Of a stretch of 64,000 bases of DNA, positions 15,480 through 23,207 are shown piece by piece. The notes under the pieces are model-generated. The model worked only from the letters and a program-made list of their open reading frames with translations. It was not told the origin of the DNA and ran no database searches. The stretch covers positions 1 to 64,000 of the forward strand of contig NZ_JAKSXZ010000050.1 in NCBI RefSeq assembly GCF_022829465.1. Direction: 5' to 3'. How positions within the stretch are numbered: position 1 is the first letter of the stretch; the number at the start of each line of letters is the position of its first letter. This DNA is from Methylobacterium sp. J-067 (GTDB lineage Bacteria > Pseudomonadota > Alphaproteobacteria > Rhizobiales > Beijerinckiaceae). A program made the position numbers and the translations under genes.

Positions 15480-18176
15480 ATGTCCCGTGCCGCTCCCCGG
15501 CTCCGCAGCGCCCTGCTCTGCGCGACCGCGCTCGCCAGCGGCCCCGCCCAGGCCGCCCTGTACGGCATCGTCGTCAATCCGGTCGCCGACCCGCTGCTCG
15601 CGGGCCTGTCGATCCCGGCCTCGGCCCCGAGCGCGGGCCTGTTCTCGCCGGTGCGCGACTGGCCGATGAACGCCGTCACCCTCGGCCTGCTGCCGAGCGG
15701 CAAGGTCGTGTCCTTCGGCACGCCCGGCGGGAATCCCGGCGTGCAGGACGGCCGGACCTTCGACATCTGGGATCCGACCCTGGGCTTCGTCGGGGGCAGC
15801 CACAAGACCCTGCCGGGCATCACCGGCGTGAATAGCTTCTGCGGCGCGCAGGCCTTCCTCGGGGACGGGTCGCTGCTCGTGGCCGGCGGCATCTTCGACA
15901 ACGGCAACGACAAGGGCAACGTCGTCCTGAACAACCAGGCCTCGGGCCTCGGCGCCCTGCCGGCCAAGCTCGCCAACGACCGCTACTATTCCACGATGAT
16001 CACCCTGGCCGACGGGCGCCAGCTCATCATGGGCGGGTCCTATCCCTATCTCGGCGGGTTCAGCGACCCCCAGGGCAGCATCGACAAGGGCTACATGACC
16101 GGCATGACGCCGGAGATCCTGGCCGGGGGCCAGTGGAGCAGCCTGTTCGGCGCCAACAGCCGCGACGCGTTCGGGCCGGACAACAGCCGTTGGTGGTATC
16201 CCCGCGCATGGGTCGCGCCGAACGGGCAGGTCTTCGGCATCTCCGCCGACAAGATGTGGGTCCTGAACGCCTCCGGCACCGGCTCGGTGACGACGTGGGC
16301 CTTCAAGCAGCCGCAGCGCAGCGCCGCCAGCGCCACCGACGCGCCGAATGTCGGGCCGGTCTCGACGGCGGTGATGTACGACACCGGCAAGATCCTCCAG
16401 GTCGGCGGCAACAGCTACACGAATGGCGACGGGTTCCTGTCGTCGAGCCTCGCCACCACGGTCGACGTGAACGGCACCACCCCCGTCGTCGCGGACACGG
16501 CGCCGATGAGCGTGGGCCGGGCCTGGGCGCAGGCCACGGTGCTGCCCACGGGGCAGGTCGCCGTCACCGGCGGCAGCAAGTACAATGACCAGGCGGGGGA
16601 CAACGCGGTCCTGCAATCGGAGATCTGGGATCCCCGCACCGGCAAATGGTCGGTCGGCGCCTCGGGGGCGGTCTATCGCGGCTACCACTCGACGGCGATC
16701 CTGATGCAGAACGGCGCCCTGCTGATCGCCGGGGGCGGCGCGCCCGGCCCGGTGAACAACCAGAACGCCGAGATCTACTACCCGCCCTACCTGTTCACCG
16801 CCGCCAACGGCACCGCCGCCCTGGCGACGCGGCCCCGGATCGTCAGCCTCGCCTCGATCACCCCGGGCTACGGCCAATCCCTGTCATTCGAGCTGAACTC
16901 GCCGAACGGCCTGTCGCAGGTGGTGCTGGTCGGGCTCAGCGCCGTCACCCACAGCTTCAACGCCACGCAGCGGCGCTACGTGGCGAGCTTCAGCGTCTCC
17001 GGCCAGGGCGTCACCGCCCGGATGCCGGCCTCGGGGGCCATCGCCCCCCCCGGCTATTACCAGCTCATCGCCATCGACACGAAGGGCGTGCCCTCGCCGG
17101 GGGTGATCGTCGGCCTCGGCGGCGTCACGGCGCCGGTCCAGGTGACGACCCCGGTCGCCCCCTCGGCCGTGGCCTCCAACGGCGGCGGCACCGGGACCGG
17201 CGGCACCGGCACGGGCGGGACCGGAACCGGCGGGACCGGCGGCACGGGCACCGGCACCGGGGGCAACGGCGGCACGGGAGGCCTCGGCGCCACGATCGGC
17301 CCGATCGGCCTCGCCCTCAGGGCTTCGCATTCGGGGCAGTGCCTCGCCGTCCCGGCGGGCAACACGGCCGACGGCGCCCCGGTGACGCAGCAGCCCTGCA
17401 CGGGGGCGGCGGAGCAGACGTGGCAGGTCCAGGCCGGCAATGGCGGGCGGACCCTCGTCAACGCGGCGACCGGCAAGTGCCTCGACATGACCCTCGCGGC
17501 GGCGCCGGGGCCGGGCTCGCAGGTCTACCAGTGGACCTGCAACGGCGGCACCAACCAGGGCTGGAACCCGCGCGGCCAAGGGGCGGGGCAAGGGGCAGGG
17601 CAAGGGGCGGGTAACGCCCTCGTCTCGGCCTACAACGCCAACCTCTGCCTCGACGTGAGCGGCGCCTCCACGGCGGCGGGGGCGGGGGCCATCGTCTGGT
17701 CGTGCCACGGCGGCGCGAACCAGACCTTCACCCCCGGCCCGGCGCGGATCGCCCTGAAGGCCGCCCATTCCGGCCAGTGCCTCGCGGTCCCGGCGGGCAA
17801 CGGCAACGACGGCGCCCCGGTGACGCAGCAGATCTGCACCGGCGCCGCCGAGCAGGCGTGGCAGGTGAAGCTCACCGGCGGCGGCCAGACCTTCGTCAAC
17901 GCCGCCAACGGCAAGTGCCTGGACCTGACCCTGGCGGCGACGCCGGGACCGGGCTCCCAGGTCTACCAGTGGGGCTGCCACGGCGGCACGAACCAGGCGT
18001 GGCTCGGCCAGACGCAGGGCAACGGCTCCTCGCTCGCCTCGTCCTACAATGCCGGCCTCTGCCTCGACGTGAACGGCGCGGCGGTCACGAGCGGCGCGGG
18101 GACGATCGCCTGGACCTGCCAGGGCAGCGCCAACCAGACCTTCGGCGCGGTGGCGGTGACCTCCGCGACGCAATAG
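15480..18176 (+). CDS. Secreted copper radical oxidase (galactose oxidase-like) with two ricin-type lectin domains
   Basis: This 898-residue protein has a signal peptide (SALLCATALASGPAQA|ALYG) and a seven-bladed kelch oxidase domain to about residue 545. All galactose oxidase catalytic residues can be matched: Cys121 (VNSFCGAQAF) and Tyr170 (RYYSTMITLADGR) for the thioether cofactor, axial Tyr402 and His403 (RGYHSTAIL), and His491 (VTHSFNATQR). A Gly/Thr linker (about 567-602) leads to two beta-trefoil ricin B domains (about 615-750 and 758-890) with QxW-like repeats (EQTWQVQ, NQGWNP, NQTFTP), separated internally by a short GQGA repeat. Likely oxidises a primary alcohol on sugars or glycans to an aldehyde outside the cell, releasing H2O2. 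Adjacent to the type II locus, whose natural client it may be. Confidence 0.92.
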   Translation: MSRAAPRLRSALLCATALASGPAQAALYGIVVNPVADPLLAGLSIPASAPSAGLFSPVRDWPMNAVTLGLLPSGKVVSFGTPGGNPGVQDGRTFDIWDPTLGFVGGSHKTLPGITGVNSFCGAQAFLGDGSLLVAGGIFDNGNDKGNVVLNNQASGLGALPAKLANDRYYSTMITLADGRQLIMGGSYPYLGGFSDPQGSIDKGYMTGMTPEILAGGQWSSLFGANSRDAFGPDNSRWWYPRAWVAPNGQVFGISADKMWVLNASGTGSVTTWAFKQPQRSAASATDAPNVGPVSTAVMYDTGKILQVGGNSYTNGDGFLSSSLATTVDVNGTTPVVADTAPMSVGRAWAQATVLPTGQVAVTGGSKYNDQAGDNAVLQSEIWDPRTGKWSVGASGAVYRGYHSTAILMQNGALLIAGGGAPGPVNNQNAEIYYPPYLFTAANGTAALATRPRIVSLASITPGYGQSLSFELNSPNGLSQVVLVGLSAVTHSFNATQRRYVASFSVSGQGVTARMPASGAIAPPGYYQLIAIDTKGVPSPGVIVGLGGVTAPVQVTTPVAPSAVASNGGGTGTGGTGTGGTGTGGTGGTGTGTGGNGGTGGLGATIGPIGLALRASHSGQCLAVPAGNTADGAPVTQQPCTGAAEQTWQVQAGNGGRTLVNAATGKCLDMTLAAAPGPGSQVYQWTCNGGTNQGWNPRGQGAGQGAGQGAGNALVSAYNANLCLDVSGASTAAGAGAIVWSCHGGANQTFTPGPARIALKAAHSGQCLAVPAGNGNDGAPVTQQICTGAAEQAWQVKLTGGGQTFVNAANGKCLDLTLAATPGPGSQVYQWGCHGGTNQAWLGQTQGNGSSLASSYNAGLCLDVNGAAVTSGAGTIAWTCQGSANQTFGAVAVTSATQ
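17181..17280 (+). repeat. GGC-ACC rich tandem repeat encoding a Gly/Thr linker
   Basis: Near-tandem units of GGCACCGG and GGGACCGG encode a (GTGG)n linker between the oxidase and the first lectin domain. Composition is low complexity; copy number may vary between strains. A second, smaller tandem (GGGGCAAGG-type, 17575-17611) encodes GQGAGQGAG inside the first trefoil. Confidence 0.85.
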
Positions 18177-18192
18177 GCCCCGGCGGGGCCCC

Positions 18193-19548
18193 TCACCGTT
18201 CCTTCCAGGCCTTCGCGATCTGGTCGGTGAGGGGCTTCGTCAGATAGGAGAGCACCGAGCGGTCGCCGATCTGCATGTAGGCCTCCACCGGCATGCCCGG
18301 CACGAGGCGCAGGGCGCCGAGGGCCTCCTTGGCGCTCGGCTCCAGGCGGACGCGGGCGGTGTAGTAGGATTGCCCGGTCTTCGGGTCCTGGGTCACGTCG
18401 GCCGAGACCCGCACGACCTCGCCCGCCACCTCCGGCGTGGTGCGCAGGTTGAAGGCCGAGAAGCGCAGCATCGCGCTCTGCCCGAGGCGGACGTTGTCGA
18501 TGTCCTGGGGCTGGACCCGCACCTCCACGAGGAGCTGGTCGGCCTGGGGCACGATCAGCATGGCGGGTTCGTTGGGGGTGACGAGGCCGCCCACCGTGTG
18601 GACCGTCAACTGGTGGACGACGCCGTCCTGCGGGGCGCGCATGTCGATGCGCGTCAGCTGGTCCTGCGCCGCCACCCGCTTCTCGATGAGCTCCGACCAC
18701 TTGCCCCGGATCTCGGCGAGGTCCTTGCCCACCTCGGTGCGCATCTCCCGGTCGATCTGGTAGATCTGCAACTCGGTCTCGGCGATCTTGCCGCGCGAGG
18801 AGGCCGTGGCGGCGACGAGCTGCCCGCGCTCGCCCTCCAGCCGCGCCGCGTCGCGCTCCAGCCCCGTCACCCGCGAGATCGGCACGAGGTTCTTGGCGAA
18901 GAGGTCGCGCACGCCCGTGAGTTCCTGCTGGATCAGGGCGATCTCGCGGTTCTTGGCGGCGGCCTGCTCGCCGAGGCCCCGGATCTCCTGGCCCAGCTGC
19001 GCGATGCGCTCGGTCAACTGCGCCTTCTGGCCCTCGCGGGCGGCGACCCGCGACTGGAACAGCCGCGCCTCGCTCTCGATCAGGTGGGCGATGGCGGGGT
19101 TGCCGCGGGCGCGGGAGACGAGGTCGTCGGGGAAGACGACCGCCGTCGCCCCGTCGCGCTCGGCCTCGTCCCGCGCCCGGCGGGCGGCGAGCTCGTCCAG
19201 GGCGTTCAGGACGATGTCGAGGTTGGTGCGGATCTGCGTCCCGTCGAGGCGCACGAGGATGTCGCCCGCCTGGACCCGGCTGCCCTCGCGCACGAGGATC
19301 TCGCCGATCACGCCCCCGGTCGGGTGCTGGACCTTCTTCACGTCCGACTCGACCACGAGCAGGCCGGGGGCGATCACCGCCGCCGAGAAATGGGTCAGGG
19401 CCGCCCAGCCGCCGATGCCCGGCACCAGCACGAGGCCGAGGCCCAGCGCCGCGATGAGGTGGCGGCGGATCGAGGGGAGGGCCAGCGCCGGGGGCGGCGC
19501 GAGGGGCGCCCCGAGGGAGCCGATGGCGGGGATGGTGGTCGTGCTCAT
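18193..19548 (-). CDS. Type I secretion periplasmic adaptor (HlyD/PrtE family)
   Basis: The 451-residue membrane fusion protein has a cytoplasmic N-terminus, one membrane helix (LIAALGLGLVLVPGIGGWAAL, about 30-50), a split lipoyl/barrel-sandwich domain (KVQHPTGGVIGEILVREGS near 75 and MRAPQDGVVHQLTVHTVGG near 300) with a long coiled-coil hairpin between (about 115-285), and a beta-barrel tail. It would bridge the ABC exporter to a TolC-like channel, not encoded here. Start ATG 19548 overlaps the upstream exporter stop by one base (GTGATGA), and GTG 19551 is an alternative. It converges with the copper oxidase gene with 16 bp between stops. Confidence 0.92.
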   Translation of the reverse strand: MSTTTIPAIGSLGAPLAPPPALALPSIRRHLIAALGLGLVLVPGIGGWAALTHFSAAVIAPGLLVVESDVKKVQHPTGGVIGEILVREGSRVQAGDILVRLDGTQIRTNLDIVLNALDELAARRARDEAERDGATAVVFPDDLVSRARGNPAIAHLIESEARLFQSRVAAREGQKAQLTERIAQLGQEIRGLGEQAAAKNREIALIQQELTGVRDLFAKNLVPISRVTGLERDAARLEGERGQLVAATASSRGKIAETELQIYQIDREMRTEVGKDLAEIRGKWSELIEKRVAAQDQLTRIDMRAPQDGVVHQLTVHTVGGLVTPNEPAMLIVPQADQLLVEVRVQPQDIDNVRLGQSAMLRFSAFNLRTTPEVAGEVVRVSADVTQDPKTGQSYYTARVRLEPSAKEALGALRLVPGMPVEAYMQIGDRSVLSYLTKPLTDQIAKAWKER

Positions 19549-21287
19549 CACGCGCTCTCACGCAGGGACGCGACGGCCTGGGCCGGGGAGGGGGCGGGAA
19601 CCGGGGTCGCCGGACGCAGGACGTGCTTCAGCACCTCCTCCTTGGGCCCGAAGGCCTGGACCCGTCCGTCCGACAGGACGAGCACCATGTCGAGGGCGGC
19701 GAGCGCGCTCGGCCGGTGGGCGATCACCACGCAGATGCCGCCCCTGCGGCGCACGCCGACGATGGCCTCGGTGAGGGCGGCCTCGCCCTCCGCGTCGAGG
19801 TTCGAGTTGGGCTCGTCCAGGACCACGAGGAACGGGTCGCCGTAGAGGGCGCGGGCGAGGCCGATGCGCTGGCGCTGCCCGGCCGAGAGGCCCGCGCCGT
19901 TCTCGCCGATGCGGGTGTCGTAGCCCTCCGGCAGGCGCAGGACCATGTCGTGGACGCAGGCCGCCCGCGCCGCCGCCAGCACCTTGGCCGGATCCGCCCC
20001 GTCCTCGAACCGGGCGATGTTCTCGGCCACCGTGCCGGGGAACAGCTCCACCTCCTGCGGCAGGAAGCCGAGATGCGGGCCGAGGGTCTCGCTCGACCAT
20101 TGGTCGAGGGCCGCGCCGTCGAGGCGGACCTGGCCGCGCATCGGCGCCCAGATGCCCACCAGGGCGCGGGCGAGGGAGGACTTGCCCGAGGCGCTCGGGC
20201 CGATCATCCCGAGCCCCTGGCCGGCGGCGAGGGCGAAGGTCGCCTCCTGCACCGCCAGACGCCGGGAATTGGGGGGCGAGACGGCGATCCCCTCCACCGA
20301 CAGCGAGCGCACGGGGGCGGGCAGGGCGTGGGGCCGGGGCGCCTCCGGCAGGCGGGCGAACAGGTCCGACAGGCGGCGCCAGCTCTGCCGTGCGGCGGCG
20401 AAGCCCTTCCAGTGGGCGATGGCGAGCTCGGCCGGGGCGAGGGCGCGGGAGACGAGGATCGAGGAGGCGATGATGATGCCGCCCGTGGCCTCGTTGTGGA
20501 TCACCAGCCACGCGCCCAGCGCCAGCACGCCCGATTGCAGGGCGGTGCGGAACACCTTCGACAGGGCGCCGTAGCCGCCGACCGCGTCCGAGGCGCGCTG
20601 CTGGGTGAGGGCGTAATCGCGGTTCACGAGGCCCCAGCGCCGGCCGAGCCGGCCCTGCATGCCGAGCGCCGCCAGGGATTCGGCGTTGCGCCGGGAGACC
20701 TCCGCGAGGACGCTGCGCTGCTGGGCGTGGACGGCCGATTGCGCGGTGGGCTTGCGGGTCGCCCGGTCGTTGAGCAGCGTCACCGCCACCAGGACCAGCA
20801 TGCCGACCACCGCCGCCACGCCGATGAGCGGATGGAACAGGAAGCAGATGGCGAGGTAGACCGGCATCCACGGCAGGTCGAACAGGGCGGACGGCCCGCC
20901 GCCGGACAGGAAGGCCCGCAACTGGTCGAGGTCGCGCAGGGCCATCGTCCCGTCCGGGCCCGAGCCGCCCCGCAGGGGCGCGCGCACGGTCACGTCGAAG
21001 ACCCGCCCGCTCAGGGTTTCGTCCAGCGCCATGCCGATGCGGACCAGCACCCGCGCGCGGATCGCCTCCAGCAGGCCCTGCATCACGTAGAGCATGAGGG
21101 CGAGCACGCAGAGGCCGATCAGGGTCGGCACCGACCGGCTCGGGATCACCCGGTCGTAGACTTCGAGCATGAAGAACGAGCCGGTGAGATAGAGGATGTT
21201 CACCAGCGCGCTCATGCACGCCACGCCGATGAAGGCCATCCGGCAGCGCTCGAGCGCCGCGACGAGCGTGGGAGGACTGCCTGTCAT
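19548..21287 (-). CDS. Type I secretion ABC exporter (PrtD-like permease/ATPase)
   Basis: A 579-residue half-transporter with six membrane helices in the first 300 residues (FIGVACMSALVNILYLTGSFF; TLIGLCVLALMLYVMQGLL) and a C-terminal ATPase: Walker A GPSASGKS, signature LSAGQRQRIGLARAL, Walker B FLVVLDEPNSNLD, switch His in VIAHRPSA. No C39-like or CLD domain precedes the helices, matching PrtD/AprD exporters of unprocessed RTX-type proteins. Start ATG 21287 was chosen since alignment-like hydrophobic sequence follows directly; ATG 21347 is also open. No RTX substrate lies next to it, so the cargo is unknown. Confidence 0.92.
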   Translation of the reverse strand: MTGSPPTLVAALERCRMAFIGVACMSALVNILYLTGSFFMLEVYDRVIPSRSVPTLIGLCVLALMLYVMQGLLEAIRARVLVRIGMALDETLSGRVFDVTVRAPLRGGSGPDGTMALRDLDQLRAFLSGGGPSALFDLPWMPVYLAICFLFHPLIGVAAVVGMLVLVAVTLLNDRATRKPTAQSAVHAQQRSVLAEVSRRNAESLAALGMQGRLGRRWGLVNRDYALTQQRASDAVGGYGALSKVFRTALQSGVLALGAWLVIHNEATGGIIIASSILVSRALAPAELAIAHWKGFAAARQSWRRLSDLFARLPEAPRPHALPAPVRSLSVEGIAVSPPNSRRLAVQEATFALAAGQGLGMIGPSASGKSSLARALVGIWAPMRGQVRLDGAALDQWSSETLGPHLGFLPQEVELFPGTVAENIARFEDGADPAKVLAAARAACVHDMVLRLPEGYDTRIGENGAGLSAGQRQRIGLARALYGDPFLVVLDEPNSNLDAEGEAALTEAIVGVRRRGGICVVIAHRPSALAALDMVLVLSDGRVQAFGPKEEVLKHVLRPATPVPAPSPAQAVASLRESA

Positions 21288-21820
21288 CACAACCGTAACT
21301 CGCGTGGAGTGGCGTTTCGGGCGTATTACTTGTGCGGATGCTTGCAAGTACGCCGGATCGTCGCCGTTGCCGACGAATCGGGACCATGATCGCGATTGGT
21401 TAAGAATGTTCTGCGGCGGCTGCGCGTCGGCGCCGCAGGGGGACCGGACCCGGCCGGGCGCCCCAACCCGCTGAGAAACAGCCGAGTTTCCGGACGCCGA
21501 AAATTTTTTGGGCCAGAATGTTTTCCAAACCGGGCCGTGCGCGCCGGGCTGCCTCGGACCCTCCCGGGTCGTTCCCGAGCCGGAATACCGCAGTGCAACG
21601 TGGGCCTTGCGGGCGACTGCCGCAGTATTCAGCTAAGCTCTAGAATTTAAAGAATATAGTCCTGAAATTCTAAAGTTGCGAAACCGTTCCACACCCAAAT
21701 TCGAAAAATTAGGCAAAATGCCCCAAGTCTCGCCTTGAGTTGTGCAACGCAATCTGGCATTCGAAACTTAATAACCGGTAAAATTTGACGGCCACATTTG
21801 TGCGTCGAGAAGGATGCGGC
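21288..21820. other. Divergent intergenic region, AT-rich near the sugar transferase
   Basis: About 530 bp with no credible gene. The right part (21630-21800) is strongly AT-rich for this genome and ends with the AAGGA ribosome site of the sugar transferase. It contains the inverted repeat listed separately. The left part is GC-rich and unremarkable except for an A/T tract near 21505. Confidence 0.5.
21641..21672. promoter_or_regulatory. Inverted repeat upstream of the sugar transferase
   Basis: TAGAATTT (21641-21648) and AAATTCTA (21665-21672) form a perfect 8-bp inverted repeat, centre-to-centre 24 bp, about 150 bp before the start codon, in an AT-rich region. A regulator site or promoter element is plausible; AT-rich MucR/Ros-type control is common for exopolysaccharide genes of alphaproteobacteria, but no specific match is claimed. 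Confidence 0.4.
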
Positions 21821-22525
21821 ATGCTGCTTCACAACCTGCCTCTGGTCGCGTGGCGATCCCGCAAGGTCGCCGCCGACACACAGACCGAGGCTGGGTATGG
21901 CCGCAGCCTCATCCTGGACCGGGCGCCGAAGCGTCTGTTCGACCTCAGCGTCGCCCTGGCCTGTCTCTTCCTGCTGATGCCGCTCTTCGTGCTGGTCGGG
22001 TTCCTGGTCTGGGCCGTCGACCGCAAGTCGCCGTTCTACAGCCACCGCCGCCTCGGGAGAGGTGGAAAGACCTTCGGCTGCCTGAAGTTCCGCTCCATGC
22101 GCATGAACGGCGACGAGATCCTGCGCCGCCACCTCGCCGAGAATCCCGCCGCGATGGCGGAGTGGACGCAGAACCGGAAGCTCAAGAACGACCCCCGCAT
22201 CACGATCATCGGCCACGTCCTGCGCAAGACCAGCCTGGACGAGCTGCCGCAGCTCATCAACATCCTGCGCGGTGAGATGAGCCTCGTCGGCCCGCGCCCG
22301 ATCGTCGATGCCGAGCTGGAGAAGTACGGCGACGCGGCCTCCGCCTATTTCGCCGTGCGTCCGGGCCTCACCGGCGCGTGGCAGATCAGCGGCCGGTCGG
22401 ACACGACCTATGACGAGCGCGTCCGCCTCGACCGCCAATACGTCGAGTCGCGCAGCTTCGCCGGCGACATCGCGATCATCCTGCGGACGGTCCCGGCGGT
22501 GTTCCTGGTCAAGGGCTCCTACTGA
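21821..22525 (+). CDS. ExoY-like undecaprenyl-phosphate sugar phosphotransferase
   Basis: This 234-residue initiating transferase moves a sugar-1-phosphate from a nucleotide sugar to the lipid carrier at the start of exopolysaccharide assembly. One N-terminal membrane helix (LFDLSVALACLFLLMPLFVL, about 37-58) is followed by the bacterial sugar transferase domain: KFRSMRMNGDEIL, LRKTSLDELPQLINILRGEM, SLVGPRPIVDAEL, RPGLTGAWQISGR, VRLDRQYVESRSF. Length matches ExoY. ATG 21821 sits 8 nt after AAGGA. A near-perfect terminator follows. No polymerase or flippase gene is adjacent. Confidence 0.92.
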   Translation: MLLHNLPLVAWRSRKVAADTQTEAGYGRSLILDRAPKRLFDLSVALACLFLLMPLFVLVGFLVWAVDRKSPFYSHRRLGRGGKTFGCLKFRSMRMNGDEILRRHLAENPAAMAEWTQNRKLKNDPRITIIGHVLRKTSLDELPQLINILRGEMSLVGPRPIVDAELEKYGDAASAYFAVRPGLTGAWQISGRSDTTYDERVRLDRQYVESRSFAGDIAIILRTVPAVFLVKGSY

Positions 22526-22551
22526 GCCCCACGCCCAGCTCGGATCCGGTT

Positions 22552-22591
22552 CGACAAACCCCCGCGCGGTCGCCCGCGCGGGGGTTTGTCG
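22552..22591 (+). terminator. Strong hairpin terminator after the sugar transferase
   Basis: CGACAAACCCCCGCGCG pairs with CGCGCGGGGGTTTGTCG with a short loop, a 17-bp perfect stem 26 nt after the stop codon. The symmetry (AAAC/GTTT arms) makes it potentially bidirectional. Confidence 0.88.
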
Positions 22592-22908
22592 TTGCGCGGC
22601 CCGGCGCTTCGCGCCTGGGATACCGCATCATGAATGAAATCCATTCCACTGATCTATGTGATCGTGGCTGTGATCCGTTTTCCGTCATGTTGCAGGACGG
22701 GGGCGCGGCTCACGCCGTGGCACTGGTGTGAATTGTTTCGATGTCGTAAAATTGTCTTTCTTTTTGTAGGTCGATTACGGACGACACATACCTATATGAG
22801 TTTCTTTAAGGATGCGGCTCATGGTTGCCGAATCAGGCACGGATGAGACGCCCGGATCTCGCTGCCTAGCCGTCACGATGCCGTGGAATCGGAAGCCGGA
22901 GTAAACCG
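22592..22908. other. Intergenic region before the small membrane protein
   Basis: About 317 bp. A T-rich run (TTGTCTTTCTTTTTGTAGG, about 22751) suggests a promoter for the next gene. A 70-codon open frame here has no ribosome site and odd composition (Cys/Arg-rich), so I do not call it. Confidence 0.4.
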
Positions 22909-23202
22909 ATGGAGACGACGGGAGTTCTGGGACTCTTCGGCCTGTTCGGGATCGTGTGCGGCTTCTACGTCTCCGTCGTGGGCTTCGCCGTGACCGCCGT
23001 GGCGATCGTGAGCGTGCTCGGCGTCATGGCCCTGTTCGTCGGGGGCCCGATGGGCGGCTGGATGCCGGCGGGCGCCTTCGTCGCCATGCAGGTGGGCTAC
23101 TTCCTCTGCCTCGTCGGCACGGCCGTCGTCGGCCATCTCCGGGGCCTGTCGCCCAAGGATTCGCGCCGCACCCAGCGCGACCTGCACATCCACCACGAAT
23201 AG
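22909..23202 (+). CDS. Small membrane protein of unknown function
   Basis: I do not recognise the family. The 97-residue protein has two to three hydrophobic helices (VLGLFGLFGIVCGFYVSVVG, FAVTAVAIVSVLGVMALFVG, and a stretch near VAMQVGYFLCLVGTAVVG) and a short polar tail (RRTQRDLHIHHE). Its position between an ExoY-like transferase and an acyltransferase suggests a cell-envelope role, but nothing specific supports one. Confidence 0.65.
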   Translation: METTGVLGLFGLFGIVCGFYVSVVGFAVTAVAIVSVLGVMALFVGGPMGGWMPAGAFVAMQVGYFLCLVGTAVVGHLRGLSPKDSRRTQRDLHIHHE

Positions 23203-23207
23203 GGGCC

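Noticed and set aside
17181..17280. Short direct repeats as a possible CRISPR array
   Set aside because: Tandem GGC/ACC units inside a coding linker, no spacers; no CRISPR seen anywhere in the window.
22634..22846. 70-codon frame after the sugar transferase terminator
   Set aside because: No ribosome site and Cys/Arg-rich random-looking sequence.
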